Shown here one piece after another: positions 1 through 6,039 of a stretch of 6,117 nucleotides of DNA. The notes beneath the pieces are model-generated. The model worked only from the letters and a program-made list of their open reading frames with translations. It made no database searches and was not told where the DNA came from. The DNA is from Desulfobacterales bacterium (GTDB lineage: Bacteria; Desulfobacterota; Desulfobacteria; Desulfobacterales; JAUWMJ01), in assembly GCA_030613225.1 (NCBI GenBank), contig JAUWMJ010000204.1, positions 1 to 6,117 of the forward strand. Direction: 5' to 3'. Every line of letters starts with the position of its first letter. Position 1 is the stretch's first letter. The translations under genes and the position numbers were made by a program.

Positions 1-11
1 AGGGCTTTCAC

Positions 12-2669
12 GTGGCAACTAAAAAACTAACCATAATAACAAGCCATATCAACGCTGACTTTGATGCAATAGCATCCATGCTGGCAGCCCAGAAGCTGTA
101 TCCTGATTCCCTTGTTGTATTTCCCGGTTCCCAGGAAAAAAACCTAAGGAATTTCTTTATCGAGTCGATGGTATATCTTTTTAACATGGCGAATATTAAA
201 GATATTGACTTTTCCAACGTCAAAAGGCTGGTACTGGTGGACACGCGGCAGCCAAACCGCATCGGGAAGTTATCTTTACTTCTCGAACAACAGGATTTAG
301 ATATACATATTTATGACCATCATCCATCCACTCCAAATGATATTAAAGGACGAATCGAGCTAAATCGGTTAACAGGTGCCACTGTCACCATTCTTACAGA
401 AATTCTGGAGAAAAAGGGAATCGATATTTCTCCTGATGAAGCTACTATAATGTGTCTTGGCATATATGAGGACACCGGAAGTTTTACATTTCCATCAACT
501 ACCGAAGATGATTTTAAAGCCGCTGCCTTTCTTCTCTCAAAAGGTGCAAACTTGAACATAGTGTCAGATCTGATTTCCAGAGAGATAAGCACACAGCAGG
601 TCGTACTTTTAAACGACATGATTCAGACTGCTGTCCGCTATAGTATCCACGGTTTTGAAATCATCGTTACCAGTGTATCATTGGCCAATTATTTGCCCGA
701 TTTTGCCCTTCTTGTACATAAAATGGCAAAAATGGAACCAGTTGATGCTATTTTTGCCATTGCACGCATGGAAAATAAAATTTATGTCGTTGCACGAAGC
801 AGGATTTCGGAGGTCGATGCCGGTGAAATTATTGCACCACTTGGCGGCGGAGGCCATACTTTCGCTGCTGCTGCAACTGTTAAGGGAATGACATTGACCC
901 AGGTTGAGCATAAACTAATTGAAATTCTTTACAAAAAAATCAGATCAAATCGGCTGGCCAGGGACTTAATGTCATCCCCGCCAATCTCCATAAGAAGCGA
1001 TATTTCCTGCCGGAACGCCGGCATTATGCTTACACGCTATAATATAAATGCGCTGCTGGTCACTGAAAAGCCGGAAGAACCCGACAGCAGGGAAAGACTT
1101 GCCGGTTATATATCACGCCAGGTTGTTGAGAAAGCACTTTACCATAAGCTGGATCTCGTCCAAGTAAAAGAATATATGACAACGGATCTTGCTTTTGTCA
1201 ACTCAGGTGCGGATCTTACAGAAATTCAGGATAAGATAATCGAAAACAAGCAACGCCTTCTGCCTGTCATGGATAATGGTGTCATCACTGGTGTTATTAC
1301 ACGCACCGACCTTTTAAATATCCTGGTTAAAAATTCAAAGTACACACCTGAAAATTCGCTCGACCCGCTTACCGAACCAGTTCGCGCCAGAACCAGAAAT
1401 ATCGTAAAGTTTATGAAAGAACGGCTTTCAAAACGTCTCGTTGACATATTAAAAACCCTTGGAAAAGTAGCTGATAAAAAAGGATATCGCGCATATGTTG
1501 TTGGAGGATTTGTTCGTGACCTTTTTCTATACAGACTCAATGAAGATATCGACATTGTCATAGAAGGAGATGGCATTGCATTTGCTAAAGAATATGCTTC
1601 AATAGCTGGAGCGCGTATTCACTCGTATAGGAAGTTTGGCACTGCTGTAATAATATTTCCGGATGGCTTTAAAATTGATGTGGCCTCCGCCAGGATGGAA
1701 TATTACAAATTTCCTGCTGCGTTGCCTACAGTTGAAATGAGTTCCATAAAACTCGATCTTTTCCGCAGGGATTTCACTGTTAACACTCTGGCAGTACAAC
1801 TCAGCCCCGACAGATTCGGCATATTAATCGACTTTTTTACAGCTCAAAAGGATATTAAGGAAAAAACCATACGTATCTTGCACAATTTAAGTTTTGTTGA
1901 AGATCCAACCCGCGTCTTTCGAGCCATAAGATTTGAACAGCGCTTTGGTTTTTCCATAGGAAAACTCACTTCAGGACTGATTGAAAATGCTGTAAAAATG
2001 GATTTTTTCAAACGGCTCAGCGGAAGGAGAGTATTCTCAGAATTGCGCCAGATCCTTGAAGAAGAATATCCGACCCCTGCAATAATAAGGCTCAATGATT
2101 ATAATCTGTTAAGTGTACTGCATCCTTCAATTACCCTGGATAATGACCTTATATCTCTGTTTAATTCGGTGAAAAAAGTATTATCATGGCATGATTTGCT
2201 TTTTCTAGAGGAATCATATATGAAGTGGGCCGTTTATTTTTTAGCACTCATTCGAAGCGGCGATAAAAAAATGACTAATGAAATATGTGTGCACTTTGAA
2301 CTTGCTCCCCGCTATCGAAGAATTTTTTGTGTCGAACGCTTTGAGGCCGACAGATGCCTTTTATGGCTTGAAAGAAATCTGCCGGTTAAAAACAGCGTGC
2401 TTTATAATAAACTTTTAGGTTTTAAAACAGAACTTTTAATTTATATGATGGCGGCAACAAAAAAGGAAATTGTAAAGCGATCCATTTCGAATTATTTTAC
2501 ACGTCTCAGATATATACATACTGTAATTTCAGGTAAGGATTTAAAAAAGATGCGAATAGAGCCAGGACCTGTTTTCCGTGAAATTTTCCAGGCGGTTTTA
2601 GAAGCAAAATTAAACGGTAAACTTAAGACCAAAAGTGATGAACTTGCTTTTGTTCGCAGGTATGTTTGA
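12..2669 (+). CDS. DHH/DHHA1 - CBS - CBS - poly(A) polymerase/tRNA nucleotidyltransferase fusion protein (probable A-adding enzyme)
   Basis: This 885-residue cytoplasmic protein joins a DHH-family phosphoesterase to a class II nucleotidyltransferase of the CCA/A-adding and poly(A) polymerase family. Visible in order: a DHH domain with SHINADFDAIAS (11-22), Asp77, DHH (102-104) and EDTGSF (153-158); a DHHA1 glycine motif GGGGHTFAAAA (278-288); two CBS modules at about 315-375 and 386-440; and a nucleotidyltransferase head with VVGGFVRD (496-503), the metal-binding pair D512/D514, RRDFTVN (585-591) and EDPTR (630-634), followed by helical neck and body. Known for the family: such fusions occur in Aquifex and deltaproteobacteria, where separate C-adding and A-adding enzymes have been reported. 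The A-adding call is inference; CCA-adding or poly(A) polymerase activity cannot be excluded. The GTG start is chosen because the first internal ATG lies after the first DHH motif, and AGGG sits at 1-4, seven bases upstream. The frame is open to the window edge, so a more upstream start remains possible. Confidence 0.93.
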   Translation: MATKKLTIITSHINADFDAIASMLAAQKLYPDSLVVFPGSQEKNLRNFFIESMVYLFNMANIKDIDFSNVKRLVLVDTRQPNRIGKLSLLLEQQDLDIHIYDHHPSTPNDIKGRIELNRLTGATVTILTEILEKKGIDISPDEATIMCLGIYEDTGSFTFPSTTEDDFKAAAFLLSKGANLNIVSDLISREISTQQVVLLNDMIQTAVRYSIHGFEIIVTSVSLANYLPDFALLVHKMAKMEPVDAIFAIARMENKIYVVARSRISEVDAGEIIAPLGGGGHTFAAAATVKGMTLTQVEHKLIEILYKKIRSNRLARDLMSSPPISIRSDISCRNAGIMLTRYNINALLVTEKPEEPDSRERLAGYISRQVVEKALYHKLDLVQVKEYMTTDLAFVNSGADLTEIQDKIIENKQRLLPVMDNGVITGVITRTDLLNILVKNSKYTPENSLDPLTEPVRARTRNIVKFMKERLSKRLVDILKTLGKVADKKGYRAYVVGGFVRDLFLYRLNEDIDIVIEGDGIAFAKEYASIAGARIHSYRKFGTAVIIFPDGFKIDVASARMEYYKFPAALPTVEMSSIKLDLFRRDFTVNTLAVQLSPDRFGILIDFFTAQKDIKEKTIRILHNLSFVEDPTRVFRAIRFEQRFGFSIGKLTSGLIENAVKMDFFKRLSGRRVFSELRQILEEEYPTPAIIRLNDYNLLSVLHPSITLDNDLISLFNSVKKVLSWHDLLFLEESYMKWAVYFLALIRSGDKKMTNEICVHFELAPRYRRIFCVERFEADRCLLWLERNLPVKNSVLYNKLLGFKTELLIYMMAATKKEIVKRSISNYFTRLRYIHTVISGKDLKKMRIEPGPVFREIFQAVLEAKLNGKLKTKSDELAFVRRYV

Positions 2670-2722
2670 TAGTAACCGTTCACGGTTCAGAGGTTCAAGG
2701 TTAAACTGATTTGGAGTGGAAT

Positions 2723-2863
2723 ATGACATATGCTCCCGTGAAAGAAAATTTTGATGAATCCAGTGTGAAATGTATTAGATTATATGATACGTCCCTGCCT
2801 GCCACTACAAGGCATGTGCGGGCAGTAGATGAGCTTGTACTTAACTTAAAAGCAAAAAGATAA
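2723..2863 (+). CDS. Unrecognised 46-residue small protein (possible)
   Basis: An ATG-TAA reading frame of 46 codons lies entirely between the arms of heptamer element 1. GGAG at 2713-2716 sits six bases before the ATG, a better Shine-Dalgarno site than scpA has. The peptide starts MTYAPVKENF, contains CIRLYDTSLP near its middle and ends LVLNLKAKR. It is mixed in charge with a basic C-terminus, has no signal peptide or membrane segment, and contains no tryptophan, so it is not a trp-type leader peptide for the downstream trpS. I do not recognise a family. It could be a genuine small gene carried by the repeat element, the remnant of a longer lost gene, or a chance frame. The ribosome site favours the first, while the short length and a hairpin inside it (2795-2825) keep confidence moderate. 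Confidence 0.45.
   Translation: MTYAPVKENFDESSVKCIRLYDTSLPATTRHVRAVDELVLNLKAKR
2795..2825. repeat. GC-rich hairpin inside the small ORF
   Basis: CTGCCTGC (2795-2802) can pair with GCGGGCAG (2818-2825) in an eight-pair stem with one G-U wobble and a 15-base loop. A shorter competing stem, TGCC/GGCA (2800-2803 with 2811-2814), uses part of the same sequence, so two alternative folds are possible. It lies near the middle of the 174 bases enclosed by the inverted heptamer arms and stands out from the AT-rich surroundings. No T-run follows it, so it does not look like an intrinsic terminator. Confidence 0.5.
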
Positions 2864-2943
2864 AGAAAATCGCAAAGCAATTAAACCTTGAACCGTGAAC
2901 CCTGAACCGTGAACGGTTACGTTTGATCTAACAGGAGATTTAT

Positions 2944-3930
2944 ATGACAGATAAAAAACGAATTTTAAGCGGAATGCGCCCAACCGGTCCCCTTCACCTG
3001 GGTAACTTGCATGGCGCTCTTATAAACTGGGTGAAAATGCAGAAAGAATATGACTGTTTTTTCTTTATTGCTGACTGGCATGCATTAACAAGCGACTACG
3101 AAAAAACAGGTTCGATCTCGAAGTATATACGCGATATGATAATAGACTGGCTCAGTGTAGATCTTTCCCCGGAAAAAAGTACACTCTTTATCCAGTCACA
3201 CGTCAAAGAACATGCAGAGCTTTTTCTAATCCTTTCCATGATAACCCCTGTTCCCTGGCTGGAACGTAACCCGACCTATAAAGATCAGATTGTACAACTA
3301 TCCAACAAAGATCTCTCTACATTCGGGTTTCTTGGCTATCCTGTTCTCCAGGCTGCTGATATCATCATGTATAAACCCTTTGGTGTTCCTGTTGGCATCG
3401 ACCAGGTTCCTCATGTTGAGATTACAAGAGAAATCGCCAGAAGATTCAACTATTTATACGGTGATGTATTTCCTGTACCTGAAGCCGTTTTAACCCAAAC
3501 CCCCAAGATACTCGGCACAGACAGGCGAAAAATGAGCAAAAGTTATGATAATGCCATATACTTATCTGACAACCCGGATGTTATTGCTGATAAAGTTTCC
3601 GGCATGATCACCGATCCACAGCGCGCAAGAAAAAATGATCCAGGGAATCCGGATATTTGCAATGTTTTCGATTTCCATAAAATATATACCGAAAAAGAAA
3701 CCATCGATCAGATAGATAAAGAGTGCCGGGTTGCTGACATCGGCTGTGTAAAGTGCAAGAAAATTATGGCTCAAAACCTTATCAAAGCACTTGAACCGAT
3801 TCGCAAAAAAAGAGAATACTATTTATCCCGACCCGAACTCGTGGATGAAATAATCAAAGACGGAATACAAAAAGCGCGAAACGTTGCACGACAAACAATG
3901 GAAGAGGTCAGAGCTGCTGTGAAAATATAG
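2944..3930 (+). CDS. trpS: Tryptophanyl-tRNA synthetase (class Ic), with a putative [4Fe-4S]-type cysteine motif
   Basis: This enzyme charges tRNA-Trp with tryptophan using ATP, in the cytoplasm. The 328-residue length is typical of bacterial TrpRS. Its class I signatures are complete: the HIGH-type motif PTGPLHLGNLHGA (13-25), the family blocks YPVLQAADI (132-140) and GIDQVPHVEITREIA (151-165), and KMSKS (196-200). C239, C261, C268 and C271 are spaced C-x21-C-x6-C-x2-C in the C-terminal anticodon-binding region. This closely resembles the C-x22-C-x6-C-x2-C [4Fe-4S] motif that I recall from Thermotoga maritima TrpRS, so cluster binding is a reasonable inference. The ATG is preceded by AGGAG (2933-2937) at six bases' spacing. 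Repeat elements flank both sides, so it may not share a simple operon with either neighbour. No T-box, trp leader or operator is visible upstream. Confidence 0.97.
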   Translation: MTDKKRILSGMRPTGPLHLGNLHGALINWVKMQKEYDCFFFIADWHALTSDYEKTGSISKYIRDMIIDWLSVDLSPEKSTLFIQSHVKEHAELFLILSMITPVPWLERNPTYKDQIVQLSNKDLSTFGFLGYPVLQAADIIMYKPFGVPVGIDQVPHVEITREIARRFNYLYGDVFPVPEAVLTQTPKILGTDRRKMSKSYDNAIYLSDNPDVIADKVSGMITDPQRARKNDPGNPDICNVFDFHKIYTEKETIDQIDKECRVADIGCVKCKKIMAQNLIKALEPIRKKREYYLSRPELVDEIIKDGIQKARNVARQTMEEVRAAVKI

Positions 3931-4312
3931 GCACTTATTCAAGCCATACCGACAATTTGTTGTCTATCTCAAACGGGATGTTGTTTTTGTGTTGAAAGAT
4001 GATGTTGCGAGTTGCGACTTGCGGGTTGCGAGTTGCGGGTTGCGAGTTGCGAGTGATGAAATGAATTCTATCTTAACCCTACAACGCAACTTACCAGCTT
4101 TATTTAGCAACCGCTTCTTTTTCTGTCATGCGATATTGTTGCGGGTTATAAAAAAGGATTATTTCCTATTAACAACTCGCAACACGCAACTCGTAACCCG
4201 CAACCCGAAACCCGCAACGTGTGGCGTTTACTATGGAATCCCTTACAGGGGTAATCAATGCCACGTCCTTGGGGAGTGGATTCTTTACTTCTATCGGAGC
4301 ATTAACAAATAA
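3931..4312. other. 382-bp intergenic region between trpS and scpA
   Basis: I see no convincing gene here. The main content is the inverted heptamer element at 4004-4221. Smaller structures are a GACAA-TTTG-TTGTC hairpin (3951-3964) just after trpS, without a T-run, and a six-pair hairpin at 4238-4252 (CCCT/AGGG core). Open frames across the region (for example 3989-4312 +) are mostly translated heptamers, giving LRVAS-like seven-residue repeats that are not credible protein. No strong promoter is evident; TTTACT (4227-4232) and GGTAAT (4250-4255) are 17 bases apart but match consensus poorly. scpA presumably needs its own promoter or read-through from trpS. Confidence 0.8.
4004..4221. repeat. 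Inverted-arm heptamer repeat element 2 (GTTGCGR type), seven units per arm
   Basis: The left arm (4004-4052) is seven uninterrupted head-to-tail 7-base units with consensus GTTGCGA or GTTGCGG; one unit begins with C. The right arm (4173-4221) is seven units of the reverse complement, consensus CAACYCG, with variants CAACACG, TAACCCG, AAACCCG and a terminal CAACGTG. The arms enclose 120 bases (4053-4172). Two isolated fragments of the same motif lie inside in opposite orientation to their nearer arm: CAACGCAAC (4082-4090) and GTTGCGGGTT (4138-4147). The order of orientations is therefore forward, reverse, forward, reverse, as if two adjacent inverted pairs were present. The arms would form a long imperfect stem in RNA or a cruciform in DNA. 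Similar heptamers, often mis-annotated as RVASCEL-type proteins, occur in deltaproteobacterial genomes as I recall; their role is not known to me. Confidence 0.92.
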
Positions 4313-5026
4313 ATGCCGGACGATATTTATAAAGTCCAAGTTACTGATATCTTTGAAGGTCCTATGGATCTTCTTGTCCACCTTATTAAAAAGAATGAAG
4401 TGGATATCTATGATATACCTATCGCCCTTATAACTAAACAGTATCTTGAATATATTCAATGGCTTAAATCCATGAATATCGAACTTGCCGGTGATTTTGT
4501 GGTCATGGCCGCAACCTTGACACAGGTAAAATCAAAAATGCTGCTCCCTGCTACTGAAGATGATGAAGATCAGGAAGATCCCAGACAGGAAATCACCAGG
4601 CCCCTTATGGAATATCTCCAGCTCAAATCTGCTGCCGATGACCTTGCAGAAAGAACGCTGCTTGGAAAAGACACTTTTACCAAGGGGCATGATGATGAAG
4701 ATTATTTAATCGGCCAGGGTGAAGATATGATAAAAATCGGTCTGTTTGAGCTTATTGATGCTTTTCAAAAAATTCTTAAAAACATATCTTCCGATCATCT
4801 GGTAGATCTAACTGCTGACAGCATCTCTGTAAAGGACAGAATTTCCGAAATCGTTGATATTTTTGAAAAACAAAATTCAGTCACTTTTAATGAATTATTC
4901 TCTTTAAAGGCTGATAAAAGTGATGTAATAGTAACCTTTCTTGCAATACTTGAAATGGTCAAACTTAACCTGGTTCAGATGGCCCAACATGTCCAAACCG
5001 GCATTATCAGACTATTTTATATATAA
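4313..5026 (+). CDS. scpA: Segregation and condensation protein A (kleisin ScpA)
   Basis: ScpA is the kleisin subunit that bridges the SMC dimer heads and, with ScpB, forms the bacterial condensin that organises and segregates the chromosome. The 237 residues are close to the usual length. The N-terminal signature is very clear: FEGPMDLLVHLIKKNEVDIY (14-33), followed by DIPIALITKQYLEYI; this is the SMC-neck-binding helical region. ATLTQVKSKMLLP (67-79) is the conserved helix end, then come an acidic linker (82-93) and a C-terminal winged-helix region (about 205-234) that contacts the SMC head. An in-frame TAA directly abuts the ATG (TAAATG), so no longer start exists and any later one would cut the signature. 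The only Shine-Dalgarno-like sequence is GGAG at 4296-4299, 13 bases away, suggesting weak initiation. The stop overlaps the scpB start. Confidence 0.96.
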   Translation: MPDDIYKVQVTDIFEGPMDLLVHLIKKNEVDIYDIPIALITKQYLEYIQWLKSMNIELAGDFVVMAATLTQVKSKMLLPATEDDEDQEDPRQEITRPLMEYLQLKSAADDLAERTLLGKDTFTKGHDDEDYLIGQGEDMIKIGLFELIDAFQKILKNISSDHLVDLTADSISVKDRISEIVDIFEKQNSVTFNELFSLKADKSDVIVTFLAILEMVKLNLVQMAQHVQTGIIRLFYI

Positions 5027-5622
5027 TGGAAAATCTAAAATATATCATTGAAAGCTTGCTCTTTGTTGCCCAGGAACCTCTTTCTGTTGACCGCCTGAAA
5101 AATATTCTTAATACCGCTGGAGCAAGTGACATCAAAAACGCTTTAAAAGAGCTTTCTGATGAGTATGAAATCCGCAAAGGCGGCTTTTACTTAAATGAGG
5201 TTGCCGGTGGTTTCCAGATCCGCACCCGGTCCGAATATAAAAGCTGGATTAAACGTTTCATACAACCAAATCCTCCTCGCCTTAGCAGGGCTTCTCTTGA
5301 AACACTTGCAATCATAGCCTATAAACAACCGATAATCCGCAGTGATATAGAAAATCTGAGAGGTGTCGATTGCGGCGGAATCCTTCGCGTATTGCTAAAG
5401 CGACAGTTCATCCGGATCTTGGGACGCAAGGAACTTCCGGGTCGCCCCTTGATCTATTCAACTACTAAACGCTTTCTGGAAGTATTTGACTTAAAAGATC
5501 TAAAAGACCTTCCAACACCCAAAGAAATTGAAGAGCTGGAAAATTCTGAAACGGATAATACTGATGAAGATTTTTTCAATGATACAAAAAGCACAGACCA
5601 AGACAAAGGAAATAATACTTGA
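5026..5622 (+). CDS. scpB: Segregation and condensation protein B (ScpB)
   Basis: ScpB dimerises and binds the central part of ScpA in the SMC-ScpAB condensin. The 198-residue protein has the two expected winged-helix domains: one at about 1-75, opening with IIESLLFVAQEPLS (7-20), and one at about 86-160 containing the family hallmarks LETLAIIAYKQPI (91-103), RGVDCGGILRVLLKR (112-126) and GRKELPGRPLIYSTTKRFLE (133-152). Residues 167-193 form an acidic, probably disordered tail. The start codon shares its A with the scpA stop (TAATG), and no Shine-Dalgarno sequence lies just upstream, so translation is probably coupled to scpA by termination-reinitiation, which would balance the subunits. The stop codon lies within the -35 box of the next promoter. 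The rluB-type pseudouridine synthase gene that often follows scpB in bacteria is absent here. Confidence 0.97.
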   Translation: MENLKYIIESLLFVAQEPLSVDRLKNILNTAGASDIKNALKELSDEYEIRKGGFYLNEVAGGFQIRTRSEYKSWIKRFIQPNPPRLSRASLETLAIIAYKQPIIRSDIENLRGVDCGGILRVLLKRQFIRILGRKELPGRPLIYSTTKRFLEVFDLKDLKDLPTPKEIEELENSETDNTDEDFFNDTKSTDQDKGNNT

Positions 5623-5647
5623 AAGTTTAAAACCATGTATGTATAAT
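5619..5647 (+). promoter_or_regulatory. Sigma-70-type promoter for the HU/IHF gene and probably tRNA-Val
   Basis: TTGAAA (5619-5624, five of six to consensus) and TATAAT (5642-5647, a perfect match) are separated by exactly 17 bases. The -35 box overlaps the scpB stop codon. Transcription would start near 5654, giving a leader of about 100 bases before the HU start. A short dyad, CCATT/AATGG (5653-5667), lies at the predicted 5' end of that RNA. This is the best promoter in the window; it is predicted from sequence only. Confidence 0.7.
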
Positions 5648-5745
5648 AAAACCCATTATATAAATGGTAGGCGCAGGCAAGGTAAACGATTTTAAAAGTT
5701 TTACTCGAGCGTCTCATAAAGTTATTTTTAAGTGAGCCCGTAATT

Positions 5746-5751
5746 AAGGAG
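5746..5751 (+). promoter_or_regulatory. Strong Shine-Dalgarno site of the HU/IHF gene
   Basis: AAGGAG lies five bases before the ATG at 5757. It fixes the start and contrasts with the weak or absent ribosome sites of scpA and scpB, in line with the high expression expected of a nucleoid protein. Confidence 0.85.
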
Positions 5752-5756
5752 CCTTT

Positions 5757-6035
5757 ATGAACAGATCTGATTTAATTAATGCGATAAAGAATGAAACTAC
5801 ACTTACAAAAAATGAATCTGAAAAAATTGTCAATGAGTTTTTTGGTGCTATAACTCAGACCCTTGCAAACAATGAACGTGTTGAAATCAGGGGTTTTGGC
5901 AGTTTCACAGTTAATGAATACAAACCATATATTGGCCGAAATCCGAAAACCGGTGTAAAAATCGATGTTCCTTCAAAAAAACTTCCATTTTTCAAAGTCG
6001 GCAAAGAATTAAAACATCGGGTAGATCATATATAA
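5757..6035 (+). CDS. HU/IHF-family nucleoid DNA-binding protein (IHF-beta-like)
   Basis: This small basic protein binds and bends DNA as a dimer and helps to compact the nucleoid. The 92 residues match the family length. Seen in order: an N-terminal dimerisation helix pair (1-38), the core RVEIRGFGSF (41-50), the beta-arm tip GRNPKTG (60-66) with the DNA-intercalating proline at 63, and the C-terminal PFFKVGKELKHRV (77-89). The core and PFFK-GKEL segment resemble the IHF beta subunit more than classic HU, but many deltaproteobacteria carry several such paralogs, so I do not assign ihfB or hup. AAGGAG (5746-5751) lies five bases before the ATG, a strong ribosome site. It is transcribed from the promoter at 5619-5647 and is followed after four bases by a tRNA gene, with no terminator between them. 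Confidence 0.96.
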   Translation: MNRSDLINAIKNETTLTKNESEKIVNEFFGAITQTLANNERVEIRGFGSFTVNEYKPYIGRNPKTGVKIDVPSKKLPFFKVGKELKHRVDHI

Positions 6036-6039
6036 TAAC

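Larger units (their letters stand above)
2672..2920. repeat. Inverted-arm heptamer repeat element 1 (GGTTCA type)
   Basis: Two bases after the fusion-gene stop, the arm GTAACCGTTCACGGTTCAG (2672-2690) is an exact reverse complement of 2902-2920, a 19-bp perfect match. The arms extend inward as loose heptamers. On the left are about three GGTTCAN-like units plus a partial one (2677-2702, with one extra base). On the right are AACCTTG, AACCGTG, AACCCTG and AACCGTG (2884-2911) followed by AACGGTT. The right arm carries one more unit than the left, so arm length appears to change by whole heptamers. The outer tip is itself a small hairpin (AACCG-TTCA-CGGTT, 2675-2688). The arms enclose 174 bases (2707-2880) with a possible 46-codon ORF. 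In RNA the arms could form a long stem. Whether this acts as a terminator, a processing signal or a mobile repeat cannot be told; there is no terminal T-run. Confidence 0.88.

Noticed and set aside
2672..2920. CRISPR-like array reading of the repeated GAACC/GGTTC units
   Set aside because: Units are 7 bases long with no spacers and lie in inverted arms; no cas gene is present.
2864..2943. trp attenuator, T-box or leader peptide for trpS
   Set aside because: No tryptophan codons occur in the upstream small ORF, and no T-box sequence or terminator/antiterminator pair is seen.
3951..3964. Possible terminator of trpS
   Set aside because: A five-pair AT-rich stem (GACAA/TTGTC) without a following T-run is too weak to call.
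3989..4312. 107-codon + strand ORF ending directly before scpA
   Set aside because: Its N-terminal part is the translated GTTGCGR array (LRVAS-like repeats) and a later part is the opposite arm. This pattern is a well-known source of spurious hypothetical proteins.
4221..4433. 70-codon + strand ORF starting GTG at the end of the right arm
   Set aside because: More than half overlaps scpA in another frame, it has no ribosome site, and it shows no recognisable motif.
4169..4459. 96-codon minus-strand ORF over the right repeat arm and the scpA start
   Set aside because: Half of it is antisense to the conserved start of scpA and the rest is translated heptamer repeat.
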